From positions 5,852,501 to 5,916,500 of the forward strand of contig JAXRKN010000040.1 of assembly GCA_038502055.1 (NCBI GenBank): a DNA stretch of 64,000 bases. Direction: 5' to 3'. Below, in pieces: positions 34,948 to 48,500 of this stretch (position 1 is its first letter; each line of letters begins with the position of its first letter). Origin of the DNA: Tanytarsus gracilentus (taxonomy: Eukaryota > Arthropoda > Insecta > Diptera > Chironomidae). Under the pieces are notes generated by a model. It worked only from the letters and a program-made list of their open reading frames with translations, made no database searches and had not been told where the DNA came from. Both the position numbers and the translations under genes were made by a program.

Positions 34948-36730
34948 GGCAACACCCACGTGTGGGTTTTGAAACATTTTTGTTTACATTATAAAAAATT
35001 TTAGTTACATTAAATTTATTAGATGTGGTGTCGGATAGAATTTTTTTATGAAAGATATTGACACCGCCACTAAAAATTCAAATGAAAGGTCAAAAAATTA
35101 ATAAACAAAGTAAAAATGTTTATAAAACTTTTAATTGATTTAAAATGAATTGCTGAGAAAACTTTATTTTAAAAACTAACTTCATTAAATTTGAACTGTC
35201 CATGATTTAAAAAATTCTCAATGAACAAAAACTAAATGCGAAAAAGGAACTTTTTATTGCACGTGACAGCTTTTGTTAAAAATACTTTTGTCTCTAGAAA
35301 GTATCATAACAATTTCTAAATTGACCCAATGCCAAACACAAAACCGAAAAAGGCAATCAATGTGTGGTCCATTGAAAACTCGAGAAGCAATTAATCTTCT
35401 CTTATTTGTGAACTTTTAGGGACTTTTCTAAAAGCTTCCATTTGAGGAAGATGGTCGAGCATTTCACAGAAATAATGCAGTCACGCTTTGGAGATTTTTT
35501 AGAGATTTTCTCTCACAATTTTCCAATTTTTTACATGCCACAAAAAAAAAAGAGCGAAAGATTTATTCGAGGCAATCTGATTGATTTTATTTAACTTGAG
35601 CTTAAATTATTTCTATTTCTCTCTTGTCTGCTTCCGTCGCTTTGATCGGCTTCGTCTTTTTTGAGGATTTGAGGGACAAAAAAGCTGAAAATTGAAAAAA
35701 TCTAAAAATAGCTTTTAATGAATTCAATGTTACACAGTTTCCATCGTAACCCGCTCGCGATAAAGCAATAAAAAAAGTCAATTGATTCTCACCCAAAATA
35801 AAATTAAACTTTTTAAGTGCTTTTTTAACGTTATAAAAAATGCTCGTGCTTTAATTTAAAAGCAATTTCAGTTTATCGGTGCGGAAATTGATTCGATTTA
35901 AATTAACAACAAATTTTTCAACTGCAACGATGGAAAAGAGTTTTTTAAAATTTATTCAGATAAGCAGTAAATTGCAAATAAAATTGGAGGAAATTGCATG
36001 GAAAGCTCTTTCATGGCATTGCACAGATTTTCCATGACAAGCTCACCTGAGAATAGAGAGAAAAGAAGAGAACCATAAAAATGTGCTTATCAAAGCTTTT
36101 TTCATACGCTACCTCACATTTCATAGCTTAACGTGAACGCCACATTGAGAAAATTCTTCAAAATGATAATTCAGCAAAAGTGACGTTAAGTTATGAGTAA
36201 TTGTCGCACAGTAAAATTATTTTTCAACAAACAATTCACACTAAAAAATAAAATCTACTAAAGCAGCAATAAATGTGCGAAAATACGGAAAAAATTATGT
36301 TTTCAATAAGCGTTTCCGAGTGCGTAATAAATTTTTTTAGTATGTGTCACATATACAAAAAATTATTCGAATTCATGCGGACAACAATCGTTGTATTGTG
36401 TAGTAAATGTGCCCTCAAAGTCCTTTTTCCTCGTTCATCGCAAATTGAATCAGAATTACCATCACTGTTACTAGCGAGTTCATCATCTGCAATTTATGAG
36501 AGAGAATTTCATGAATTTTTATGAACTTGATATATTTATTGTGTTCACGTAGATAAACACATAAATTATGCCATTGCTGGATACAAAAAAATAAGCTTTT
36601 ACTGTCTCGCGGTAGATTGCATAAGCTAACGGGGGAAAATATATGAAAAATTGAAACAAAAATATTTCAACTATTTTTTGATTAATGAAATTTTTGTATC
36701 ATAAAATCATTTTTTCACCATATTATTAAC

Positions 36731-36814
36731 TCATTTAAAATCTTCCAAAATCATCAAAAAACAAGCACTTAATTTTTTATTGTTGATATCAAAGAAATTT
36801 TCCAAATCTTCTAT
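36731..36814 (-). CDS. Candidate last exon of the gustatory receptor
   Basis: After an acceptor (TATTAG) the phase-0 frame encodes 27 residues ending SACFLMILEDFK and a stop at 36731-36733. CFLMILEDF can be aligned to the family's TYLVILVQF motif. The first 17 residues are unusually hydrophilic for TM7, so this exon is speculative. Confidence 0.3.
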   Translation of the reverse strand: MEDLENFFDINNKKLSACFLMILEDFK

Positions 36815-36836
36815 CTAATAAAAATTCACAAATTGC

Positions 36837-37943
36837 TCAATAAAAAAAATAATAATTTCCAAAAGATTTTATTGTTCTCACCCCAACAAGAAGCTTAAAA
36901 TCAACGAGAAAAAAATCATTCGCTGAATTTTCCATTTTTTCATGATAAAGTTGGAGGAGAAATTCTTTGACCATCACATTATACACACTCGATGTGTTCG
37001 TATACAGCTTGATTGCCCAAAATACAACCTTCTCTCTCGTTTTCCGTCCCAAATCGAATGACGAATAAATCAAAAAGCTCACGGCTATAATTGGCGGTAT
37101 GATATCGACGATGCAATCGAAAATATCGAATCTATCGTCGATGTGAAAAAGTGCGAGACAGCACCAATAAAGATTTGATGTGAGATCGATAAAAGTAAAC
37201 GATAGCATGGTGAGCAGCGACCAACCGAAGCAATTCTCCAGCAATTTAGTTGACTCATAAAGCGCCGCATGGACTCTCTTAAAGATCAAGACATCGTTCG
37301 CGTCATCAATCTTCATGGGATTATCATATTGTTGATTAAATTTGTCCACTAGCCTCCATTTAATCTTATTACGTTCGACGACAGTCCTTATTGCCTCGTG
37401 GAAGGCTTCAATGTGTTCCGTAATCAAATTTATTCTCATTGAATTTTGCAAGTAGCGAAGATTAATGACCGACCGCAGAAAATAATCGTGCACTGATAAA
37501 AGGAGGAGAAAATCGCTAGAGCTCATGTCAAAGTAAAAATTCACAATGGAACAGCAGACAGTGCATGTGATGACTATAACAATCTTTACCAAATTCCATC
37601 TCATGATAGCGTCATGATTTATTTTCACACCAAAGTGAGCGCGAAGAAGACTTTCAACGAGCGAAATTTTCTCATGCCATAACACATCCTTTCGTCGGAT
37701 TCCTTGAGTGTGAAGGAGAATTACAACGTGTGCCGTGAACACCATCGTATACTTGGATACTTTGATCACGTTGGACATATCTGAATAATCTCGCGTTAAA
37801 ATGTGCGATTTAAGAAGATATGCGAAAATTGCGACGCTCACAGTCATCCAGACATGATTGATGACTCTTAATAATTTAATTTTGCGAGACGATGTGACAT
37901 CGTGATGCAATAATGACAACCCGAGAAAGCGGAAAAGTAACAT
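36837..37943 (-). CDS. Gustatory receptor (GR family), 3' end uncertain
   Basis: A single open frame of 368 residues on the minus strand begins MLLFRFLGLSLLHHDV and shows six to seven hydrophobic segments. The C-terminal part contains the GR pattern EFLLQLYHEKMENSANDFFLVDFKLL, equivalent to the family's 'F.LQL.H....F.A.GFF.LD..LL' block before TM7. A donor (GTGAGA) at 36881 follows directly in phase 0, exactly where GR genes normally splice to a last exon encoding TY-hydrophobic-QF. Coding is therefore probably 36882-37943 plus a last exon. The best candidate is 36731-36814, which ends ACFLMILEDFK then stop. Insect GRs are seven-TM ligand-gated cation channels for taste. It is isolated, with no other GR in the window. 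Confidence 0.82.
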   Translation of the reverse strand: MLLFRFLGLSLLHHDVTSSRKIKLLRVINHVWMTVSVAIFAYLLKSHILTRDYSDMSNVIKVSKYTMVFTAHVVILLHTQGIRRKDVLWHEKISLVESLLRAHFGVKINHDAIMRWNLVKIVIVITCTVCCSIVNFYFDMSSSDFLLLLSVHDYFLRSVINLRYLQNSMRINLITEHIEAFHEAIRTVVERNKIKWRLVDKFNQQYDNPMKIDDANDVLIFKRVHAALYESTKLLENCFGWSLLTMLSFTFIDLTSNLYWCCLALFHIDDRFDIFDCIVDIIPPIIAVSFLIYSSFDLGRKTREKVVFWAIKLYTNTSSVYNVMVKEFLLQLYHEKMENSANDFFLVDFKLLVGVRTIKSFGNYYFFY

Positions 37944-39278
37944 TTTTCACTTGAGAGATATTTTATGCACAATGCTGTCAGTACTTGTGAGTTCTTCGCA
38001 CTGCTTCTCTTATCTATAAAGTACAAATTGTGTGGTGTGTTTGATTAATTTCAGTAATTATTATTGACAAATAATTGAATGCGCTTTATATGAGTTGTAA
38101 TATTTTGATTTGACAAATATCACTTGCACCCACAATGGCTGTGTTTACACATAAAAATATATTTATGATTATGGTCAATTAATCTCAATGGTCGTTAAAT
38201 GCTGCTGACAGTCTTTTCTCAAAAAAGGAAAAATATTAAAATATTTTTTATTTCTGTTTTTAAACATTTGTAAATATTTTTTTAAACATCATTTTTTGAG
38301 AAAAAACATTCGGCATTAAATTTTCGACATGCTCGTAAAATAAATTGTAATGCGGTTAAATTGTGCATGAAAATTAATTAAAAACATCATAACAGTAATT
38401 ACCGAAGGGATGTAAAGAAACTTCCTATGACTTGCTTATTTTCGTTTTTGCCAAAAAATGAGATGAAAAGAAAAACAATAAAGAGCATAAAAATTTACTC
38501 GGAGCTTTTCAAAATATATTTCAGGATTTACTCGCTGCTTGTTATTGATAAAAACATGATATGAGGGAGTTAACAAGGAAGAGCATAAATATCGATTGTA
38601 GTGTTTGCTGTGAAAGAAGTTCAAGTGATAAAACGCATCGAGCGATGTTCATGAGATTTAAAGGGAACGAAAATTTTCCCTCCAATTTTTTCATGAATGA
38701 AAATGTGCGAGCATAGAGAAGAAAACATGGAAAACATTATACGAAAAAACATTTTCATTTCTCAGTTGTTTTTCTCAATTCTTCTTGTTCGCATGATTTC
38801 CATTACGTGTTTTAATTTTCATTGATTTACGAACCTTGACGACTTTTTTAAATATTTTTTGTAGGTTAGTTGAGTACATAAGTAACTTTTAAAAGTGATA
38901 AAAGATTAATTTAAGTAAATCCTCAAAAGAAGTGTCGCTAATTTTCTAAAAAATTCCACAAACTCCGATGTAAATAAATTGTGACGTCATAAAGGATGCT
39001 GTGCTGATTCAACCTCGAACACATGCGAGAGAACTTAGAGAAAACATCTCGAATGCTCAATGTTTTATCGCCGAGCGAAACAAAGAATCTTCATCAGAGT
39101 GCACACAAAATTCTTTTCAGTTAGTTATGAATCAACATTGCTCGTGTCTTGTTCGTTTTGTTTTTCAGTTCGCGTCCGATATTTTTCGGTTAATGAAATA
39201 AAGTTTGCTGCTGGTCAGTAATTTGTGAAAAAATAACAAATTTAAAGAGAGGTGTTGAAGGTCATTCGTGATAAAAAG

Positions 39279-39296
39279 GTGTGTGTGTGTGTGTGT
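39279..39296. repeat. (GT)n microsatellite
   Basis: Nine GT dinucleotides in a row in intergenic sequence. Confidence 0.9.
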
Positions 39297-40207
39297 TAAA
39301 AGTAGAAAAATATTTTATGTGAACTATTGGAATTTCTCATTTAGCGAGAAAACTTGACACTCCATACACCTGAGTCTTTTTATAATACTAACGCGTGCAA
39401 TTGTTAATGATTTTTACAAACTAATGCGGTTGCAAAAAAAATGCTAATTTAATATTAGAATTTTAAAAATCAAAATTTATTTAATAAATTTTTTTAACTG
39501 TTTAAAAATTATTTTTTATAAACTAATAAAAAATTATTTAAAACTTAATTTAATCTTTTTGTTGGTCTTTGATTTGTTTGAAAAATTATTATTTGTCCAA
39601 TTGTCTACCCCAACTTAAAAGCATAATTTTACATTGATCGAAGACCGTTGAATAAATTTTCAAAAATGTACATTGATGATTCATCGTTCAAAATGTGAAA
39701 ATATTTTAAAAGCACTAATGACTTTTTTTAACCACTTGAAGAAATATTTCACCAAATCTTATAAAGCGCGGCCTCTTTCTGATAAGATAAATTTTTTTAT
39801 ACATCTGGAAGCTTATTGCAACCAATAATCGCTCGATTGCGAATTTTTAAGATTTTTGATTTTTGTTAAATTATCAAATAAATCTGGTAAAATTTAAATA
39901 ATTTAAAAGTTTTAAAAATAGAATTTATAAATTAAATTTACTTCAACTTTCGCGGTTTTTTCACTCAAAATTTTTTTTTAAATAATGACTTTCATAAGAA
40001 TGAAAAGAGAAACATAATAAAAAGGAGGAAAATGCATACAATGAACTGCTTAAAAATTGTTTGCGTATGGAATTTGTGTCAGTCCTATTCAATGATATGA
40101 AAGCTCTCAGATGTTGTTGTGTAAATTTTTAAAACATCAAAAGCTCGTAGCGAAACTTCCATGCTTGATTCATGTCATGAAACCTCAAAGAACTTCCTAA
40201 GTACTGA

Positions 40208-41105
40208 CTACTGAGTGGGGACTTGATCATCCATCCGAAGAATTTTCCTAGGAATTTCCTTAATATTCCTGTAATTTCTAGAATTCCTAGTAATTTCTAG
40301 GAAATTTCCTAGAAAAATATAGGAAAAAAAATTCCTAGTAAAAATTCCTAGTAAAAATTCCTAGGAAAATTCCGAGGAAAAAAATTCCTAGGAAAATTCC
40401 TAGTAAAAATTCCTAGGAAATTCCGAGGAAAAAAATTCCTAGTAAAAATTCCTAGGAAAAATTCTTAGGAAAATTGCTAACTAAAAATATTTCTATGAAT
40501 TTCTTCGGAATTTTTGAACATTAATTTTGCCGTCTTAGCTTTTCTAACTTCTTCCCACTCATTTATCCCTTTTACAAAAAGAAATCAGCAACAATTCTAA
40601 CCTCTTCTCACTCATTTTCCCTTTTACAAAAAGAAATCATCAAAAAATTTAAGTTTTTCCCCTAATTTATTTTTCCAAATATACAGGAAAAAAAACTCTC
40701 GAACCGTAGAGCCCAAATTTTTAATTTAAGACTCAAAAAAGTTGAAAAACTGAGGTGGCCCATAAGTATTTTAGCCAAATAAATATTTCCCTTTTTACAT
40801 TTTATTTTTTTCCTAGCTGAAAAGCTAAGAGGGCAAAATTAATGTTCAAAAATTCCGAAGAAATTCATAGAAATATTTTTTCCTAGTAAATTTCCTAGGA
40901 ATTTTTTTTAGGAATTTTCCTAGGAATTTTTACTAGGAATTTTCCTAGGAATTTTTTTTTTCCTCGGAAATTTCCTAGGAATTTTTACTAGGAATTTTCC
41001 TAGGAATTTTTTTCCGCTACTTTTCCTAGGAAATTTCCTAGTAAATATTCCTAGGAAATTCCTAGGAAAATTCCTTCGGATGGATGATCCATACTCTACT
41101 GAGTG
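40208..41105. mobile_element. Foldback-like transposable element with long inverted arms
   Basis: Two long inverted arms (about 40222-40543 and 40810-41093) mirror each other. Each runs from GATCATCCATCCGAAG at its outer end, through many short copies of an ATTCCTAGGAAA / ATTCCTAGTAAA unit, to an inner block reading TTTGAACATTAATTTTGCC. The central loop contains a 53-bp unit repeated twice (40544-40649). Outside the arms the 10-mer CTACTGAGTG occurs directly at 40208-40217 and 41096-41105, which looks like a target-site duplication. Long arms built of subrepeats with a 9-10-bp duplication resemble Drosophila foldback (FB) elements. No transposase is encoded. Confidence 0.8.
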
Positions 41106-42536
41106 TCATTGTTATGCAGAAGTTTACACTTAACTTTATTTTAATTCCGAGTGCATGGCTTTTAAGAAAAGTGTCAAGATTGCCAACGGAAACTTAATTA
41201 TAACTTTCGTCTATTTTTCTTTCAAACTTTAAGAATTTCTGTTGATTTTTTAAATTTTAATTTAAAGCTACTTCCGTGACTCGCGTGCAATCAATTTCGT
41301 TCGTTAGTCTTCATTAAAAAAATGTTACAACTTTTCTAGTAATTGGCCGTTAACAAGACTAATGACATTTTAGAAATTTCAACTTATCATTCGTGACATG
41401 CAATCACTTAAAAATTAAAGTACCAAAGATTATTGCGTGTGATGATAAAATCTTAATTTTCAATAGAATGTAAAGTCACTTGAGATAATTAAGGTTAAAA
41501 TTTATTGCCTTTTAAAGGTTCCCGAAAGAAAAATTTTGATAAGATAAAAATTCCATTTTTGGAAGCGAAAATCTCGTGAATTTTACAAATTATCTTGCAC
41601 GTGAATTAATTTTGAGTCACTTTCTGTCTCATCCGTCACATCGACTTTGATTGAGCGTGCATCGTGTGAAAATTTTACAATGACAGAATCATCACTCATG
41701 AGAGCGATAATCAGATGTGTAATGACTGCGAGGGATTTGTAAATTTAAATTTCATTTTATGAGTTACGGTGAATTGTTTTGTCGTGGGTGACATTGTTGA
41801 AATTTATTATAAAATTAAGTGATTTATTGGTGCGACAAAATGTTTGAATTTTGGCGTGATTTTTGGTATTAATATTAATGTTTTTGTTCTAAATTCAAAA
41901 TTAATTTTAAGATCAAATTTCTTAGTTTTCGATGAAATAAAATTAAAACATTGACATAAATTCGCAACATTCATGACCATCTAAATTGCACTCAATGACA
42001 ATTTACACCAAGTTTAAATTGAATTTCGCAATTTGCAGTAAAATAAAACCAAATGTGACCCGATTTATATGCGAGTGTTTATGTCAACAGTATCACTAAA
42101 AGTATTCAATCTCATTTGCCAATTTTGCAAAGTCCCCAAAGCACATGATTAATGAACCCAACTAATTTTGTATCTTCGGTCCTCTTTTTTTGCTGAGATC
42201 ATTCATGACAACCTTTTTTTCTCTTCTTATTTATATTAGGATTGTACATTAACTCGTTTACTCGAGCGTCCACCACCTTTTCATCAATTTTCACCTTTCA
42301 CGAGAAAAAAACTGAAAAGATAGAAATTTTCTCATCTCCTTCGAGTGCACATGGAGTGGTGCGAAGGATAAATAATGACTATAATTTTTTTTGCCAACAA
42401 AATATTTTTCTTAACGAACTGAAAAGCGTGACGTCAGATAAACTCAATTCAAAATATATTTTTGATACACGAAAAAAAATATTTCGAAATTTTATGCTAA
42501 AATAAAAAAGAGAAAATCATAAAATCTGAGTAAGCC

Positions 42537-45500
42537 ATGCAAGGAGAAGAAAGCATGGATTTAAAGCAAAACAATAATGGCGTGAATGGAGATGACAGCT
42601 ACATTCCAAATAGTAAATCAACTGATCTCATTAAACCCTCGAAATCGGGAAATTTGGATAATCAAGAGTCGTCAGGTGAGTGTTTTTTTCGAGGGATCAT
42701 AAAGTGAATGTTCAACATAAATATTGACAAAACCAACAACTGTGTCTCGAGTGAATCGTGAGAGAGGCAATATGAAGAAAAAAGTTTCATCAAATATTTG
42801 CACATCAGTTCTCCAAAATTATTTTTGTGTCTACAATAAATTGTGGTGAAATGAACAAACGTGTGTCTGTGCGATCGTGCACATGCCACTCAATTCAATA
42901 TTTTTGCACGCTCAGTTTTTGGCATTTTCAAAAGCTCCGAGTTATGAGGAGCATCCATGGCTTCTGTGTGAAAATTACACTTGAAAAAATTCAATTTCCG
43001 TTCAATGGTTTTTTTATTTAAAAAAAAGGTTAAGGGGAGAAAAATGTGAAAGCTTTTAAATTTTTGGCTTTATTTCAATGAAAGCAATTTTCAATTTTTT
43101 TCCTGAAATTCCAAGTTCAAATTGTGGAAGTAAAATGTTTCAACAATTGTCTAGTCATTTCAATAAAAAAATATTAAAAATTGATAATCTTTAAACATTT
43201 TATGAGTTACTCAATATCTGTCGAGTAATAAAATAAATAAAAATTTTAATATTCATTTTAATCGTAAAAATACACGAAATGAATTTGCTGCAATTTAATA
43301 ATTTTATTTTTCGGTCGATTTACCACAAAAAAGATAATTCTATCAATAATTCGACACGTGCTGTATTTTAAATCAATTTGCATCAGATATCAATGATCCC
43401 AATTGGAAATCGCTCGTTAATAATTTGAAGATTTATGAAAGCTCTCATGTGATTTTATTCACTCAAACAATGACGACACTTTCAGCTGTTATTATGAGGA
43501 AAATAATTGCATTGCTTTCAAGATGCTTCGAGCAACGTTCATGAGATATTGAATGAAAATATTTATGATAAATTTCTTCTTTTCTTACAGGCGAGTACCG
43601 AGTATATTCAAGAAGATGGTTGATTCTAGTGATTTTCGTCTTTTACTCTGCATCGAACTCAATGCAATGGATTCAATTTTCAATTATTGCAAACGTCGTT
43701 CAAAAGTGAGTTCTAACATAATTTGCTAAAATATCAATATTTTTTATCGATTATTTGCAATTTTATTTTTTTTCTAAAAATTATCATGAGAAAAACTTTT
43801 TTGGTGTGTGTGCAAGCATATGACCATTGAGAAGAATGAAAATAAAAGCTTTAAAAAATATATGAAGTCCAATGAGATACACGAGAGATGAATAAACTAT
43901 TTTTTTGCGTTTTTCACCCTCATCTCCATTCGAATTGCTTTTCTTACATTTTATCATTCATGCGAATTGAGATTTTGCTGCTTTTTATTTTTATCAGAGG
44001 GACACATAAGTGAAGACTGAATGAAGTGGTTATAATAAAAAAATATAAGATGCTCACTTCATACATTAGTATTTGGTCTATGAATTTTAGGGTAATGACT
44101 TTGATATTTTCTCTAAATGAATTAAAGAAAATATTTAAATTCTTTAAAAAAAGTTCAAATAATTTTAAGTTCATTTTTTATGAAAATTCAGTACATTTTT
44201 TTCTTATTCGAATTAAAACTTTTTCCACGTCCGCAACCACTTTCTCTTTATTCAAGTCAAGGATCACTCATGAATAAAAAGATCCTCTCAGATTTCCTTC
44301 GAGGGCTTTCATTCACTCGCATTCTAATGGAAAAGAATATCCGGAGTGTAAGTGAAAGATACGCGTCCCTTCTCATGCTAGAGATCAAGTGATATTTCAT
44401 TATTCAATCTCTCTCCCTAGCTAACTCTCGATACTTGAAATTGTTTTCTTTTCCTTTTTTATTGGCGGGGTCAAAAATATCAATAAATCTCAAGTGGTTG
44501 ACTTTTCTTCTTTCCACCCTTTCTAGGTATTACGGCGTATCGATGACTTGGATCGATTGGACATCAATGATTTACATGATTCTCTACATACCACTCGTCT
44601 TTCCAGGAAGTTGGATTTTAGATAAATTGGTGAGTCAAGTCTTAAAGCCAAATCTGAAGAGAATCAAAATCTCATTAGATAAATTTATTCTTAATGACCC
44701 TCATCGTACGTTTACTTTCTCACAAATTGACCGCTTAATATATGAACGTTGGAGAATTAAATAATGTAATTAACAGAAGAACGCACAGAAAGCTTAAATT
44801 GAGATTGATGTTAGGGCTTGTATAGGAAATCGCAATTTATGTGCTCTCAAAAATATTTCGAATTTTTCTGAAGTCATGCAACGACAGGAATTCGCTAGTC
44901 AAAGAAAATATTTCTTCATGCTATGCGTAGGAATTTTATAGAATGTTGTTCGACAGCGCTTTTTAATCAATATCTAATCTCATCTGTTGATTCGGTCTTT
45001 GCAAATTTGTTTAAGCAAACCCCTAAAAAAAGGTTCGTTTGACAAGCAAATGTTGGTTCACGTTTCCATCTGGAGTACCGCAACATGTGTTATTATCCTC
45101 GCCAGTCAGACATGTGTCGATGCAACATCTTTCTTAAACTCACAACAAAAAAAAGCTTTTTTTTATATCCCACCAGCTTGTCAGACAATTTAAAGCGTTT
45201 AGCTTTTATGGGAATTTTTTTAACGCTCAAAAGAACAAAAAGACGAGGAGAAATCTTTAATGCTTTTGTAAATATTTCAATTTTTGTCTTTTTATGTGAA
45301 TTTTCTGAGAAATTTTTTTTATCATTTTTAAGCCAGTCTTAATAGCACTTTCATTTAATTTATTTTCTTCGAAATCTTCTCTTTGTTTTTGCGAGTGGGT
45401 TGAAAAAAATTCAGTAAGCGGAACAGTGAGAAGTTTAAAAGTCACGGTAATTATTGGGGAAGGAGTTTAGAAAATTAATACTTTTAATTAAACCGGATTT

Positions 45501-48500
45501 TTTTAATTACTTAAAAGGACAGTCGAGATCCGAAATTTTCTGATAATAAAAAAGAAATAAGATGAAAAACATGAAGAAGCACTTTGAAATAATTGACTTG
45601 ATTTAATTCATGAATAAAAATTGTCACTAAAAATATTCTTAATTTATAAATTCAAATTTTTCTTACAATGCTAAATATTTCTATCCACCTATTTTACTCC
45701 TTGTCGCAATGACTTTTCACTTTCTCTTTTTTCACAATTTTCAAAGTTCCTCGAAAGGTTGAAGAATTTTTTATTGCCAAGGGAAAAATCACTTTTATGT
45801 CTCATTTATTTTTTCCTTAGACAATCAAAATAATAAAGAGAAAAAAGTGCTTAATTTGGAATCGTAAAAAGAGGCGAACAGTCATTGCTGACTTAGAAAA
45901 AATGTTCATGTAGAATTTATTTTAAAGGGAGCAATTTAACTTCTCAAAGCTATTGAAAAATTATGAGAGCTTGAAATTTTTATGAATAATTTTAAAAAAG
46001 ATTGTAGTCGAGCTTTTATCAACCAAAAAAAAGAATATCTGGTTATAAAGGAGCATGCAAAGCATTGTATCTCAATTGAGATTGATAAAGCACATTTCTT
46101 GTTATTGAGATTCTCCTCAATGTCTCTATAGAATCAATATTAAAGGCTGATAATGCAAAGTTACAAACATCGAACTAAACACGAGCTCTATAGCTTGTTA
46201 AATTAGAAAGTAAATCAGTGTCAGTCCATAAATCCAATAGGATTCAATCAACCTAATGTGATAATGGTCGACTTTTTGAAAGATGCCAGTTGAGCTAAAA
46301 TAGGGTTTTCGTTTGGCTCTGAATCTGATAGTGTTTTTGCTCTGTGTACATCAAGCGCATATAAAATCTTCTCAGGCATATGGGAGATACATTCATGAAA
46401 ATTGTAAGCATCTGGATTTTATTGATGGACACTATTAGCTAGTATAATTACCCAAAATGAACTGAACATAACCAAAAAACAGATTTGAAAAAAAATATTT
46501 TTTAAAGAGTCAAAAAAATTTTTTAACTGGAATAAAAAACCCCGAAAAAATATAAAACCGGAAAACTTTTGTTTCGCTTTCAAATTCTTCTTTTCTTTCA
46601 ATTTTTTTTTGCTTCTTTCATTCGTAAAGCGATAAAAAAGTTTGCGTTATTATTAAGAACAAATGGACTGAAATTATTCTTCAATTTGTAAACGCAAACA
46701 CAAATGCGAGAAAAAGATGAACACAATTTTTCACTCGTTATCAACTGGCGTGCTCTCACGCATCCTCATTGATTCATTCAGTTTTTTTTAACAAGTTCAA
46801 CTCAAATTTGTAAATTGTTATCAATTTTCATTTCATATCACAAATAGATTTGCGCCATATTATGAGAATGATAAATTGGGCATTGTGGCCCTAAATACTA
46901 AAAGCACACGCATGAATAAGAGAATTAAACGATTTCTGTTTTTTTTTTCGGAGGTGGGAACATCAGCAGTTTTTTATGACTCTTCTTTTGTTCTCACACA
47001 ATTTCCTCTCAGTGTAATAAAGTAATGCCAATTTATCATATCATACATTAACAAAGAGGAGCTCGAGAATGTGCTACAAAAGAAAAATAACGAAAAAATT
47101 ATGGGACACTCAGCATCGTATATAGCGAAGTCTGGCATTAATTCCGTTATATTTATGTATGATAATTTTTTCAACTCCTTTAAGTTAATGATATTCACCA
47201 TCGTTATGGACGATGTACGACGAAAAGAATTTGAATGAAATTTTTGCATGCAAAGATTAAATTTTCGATTCAATTTTTTTCTCCTTCGTGATAAAGTCAA
47301 CGTCAAATATTTTAACTGAAACGTCTCAACGTTTTTATGCTTCAACTCATTATTTAAAAGACCATTTCGAAAAAAATAGTGTCGCTGTGAAATTTCTCGA
47401 GAGGGAGCATGCTGTAACTCAAGATGAGAAAACTTTACTAATAATATGCAAATGTTGAATGTTGGAGGAAAAATTCTTTAAAGAATAATTAAAGAATTTA
47501 AAACATGAAAGAGTTGCGAGATGCTTTATAATTTTTTTTGTTTCCAGGGTCTTCGAATGGCTGCAGTTTTTGGATGTTTGGGAACATGTTTAGGTGCATG
47601 GATAAAAGTTCTAGGCGTTCATCCCGACTTATTTTATGTCGCATTCATCGGTCAATCTATCGTAGCCGCAAGCCAAGTTTTCATCCTTTCTCTGCCTGCA
47701 AAATTAGCAGCGGTTTGGTTTGGTCCAAATCAAGTATCATCCGCATGTAGCATTGGTGTTTTTGGAAATCAGGTGAGTTTTTTCCTTTTTTTGTTTGCAA
47801 AATAAATCGAGCGTGCGGAGAAAACTTTTTCAATAGCCTCATGGAGCTTTTGTTTCACATATTCGAGAAGACTAACGAGAGGGAAAATCTGTCAAAAGTG
47901 CTTATTTTCCCACCAGTGCGAAAGATTCTGAATTATGGGTTAGAACAAAAGAGATTTCACCTTTAATCCCTCACTTTCTTTTTCCATCCTTTTCTCATTC
48001 TCTCACGGTCACGTCTCTAGAGACGACACTGAGATTTTTCAGGTGGAATTCAATTTTGTCATTCGCACATTTCTTCCGGGGTTTTATTGCTTAAACTTTT
48101 CATTTAGGTGATGAGATGGAAGGTTAATGAGGGGTTACAATTGTCAAGGCAATTAAATTTAATGATTGGACAATTTTGTTACCAAGCGGCAAAGAAAAAT
48201 TATTTATTTTATCAAGTGATAAATTGATTAAAAATTCGAAAAATTAATTTTTAAAGTTAAAATCTACTTAATTTCGACATCCCTTGAACTCAAAAAAAGA
48301 AGAAACGAACAGGAAATTTAGACAATTAATCTTTTTCACCCAAGATAAAACTTTTCCTTTTTCAATTTTTTCTCAAGAATCTTCAATTGTGTCTTCTTTT
48401 AAAACTTTTACTCTCATTCGAATCGGAAAATTGGCATATTTATTTCAATCAAAACTGATTATAGTCATTGACAATGAAACTCTCTCGTAGACATTGCAAA

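Larger units (their letters stand above)
32916..36836. other. Intergenic region between MFSD8 and the gustatory receptor gene
   Basis: This 3.9-kb gene-poor region includes the MFSD8 promoter side and the inverted-repeat element at 34199-34947. Small open frames at 33092, 34722, 35602 and 36273 have no recognisable domains and look like chance. Confidence 0.5.
37944..42536. other. Intergenic region between gustatory receptor and FLVCR genes
   Basis: This 4.6-kb region separates two divergently transcribed genes. It contains a GT microsatellite (39279-39296) and the foldback-like element (40218-41095). The open frame at 42242-42505 overlaps the FLVCR upstream region and has no recognisable domain. 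Confidence 0.5.

Noticed and set aside
40300..41080. Regularly spaced short repeats suggesting a CRISPR-like array
   Set aside because: The units are contiguous, degenerate and arranged as inverted arms in a eukaryotic genome; a foldback-type element explains them.
42242..42505. 87-codon open frame just upstream of FLVCR
   Set aside because: AT-biased, no domain, overlaps the expected promoter and 5' UTR, and the FLVCR start at 42537 is well supported by the spliced frame.
44435..44764. 109-codon open frame starting before FLVCR exon 3
   Set aside because: Only 44527-44629 is coding by splice signals and homology; the rest of the frame is intron read-through.
46974..47345. 123-codon minus-strand open frame inside FLVCR intron 3
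   Set aside because: Basic, low-complexity translation without recognisable motifs; no polyadenylation or splice evidence for a nested gene.
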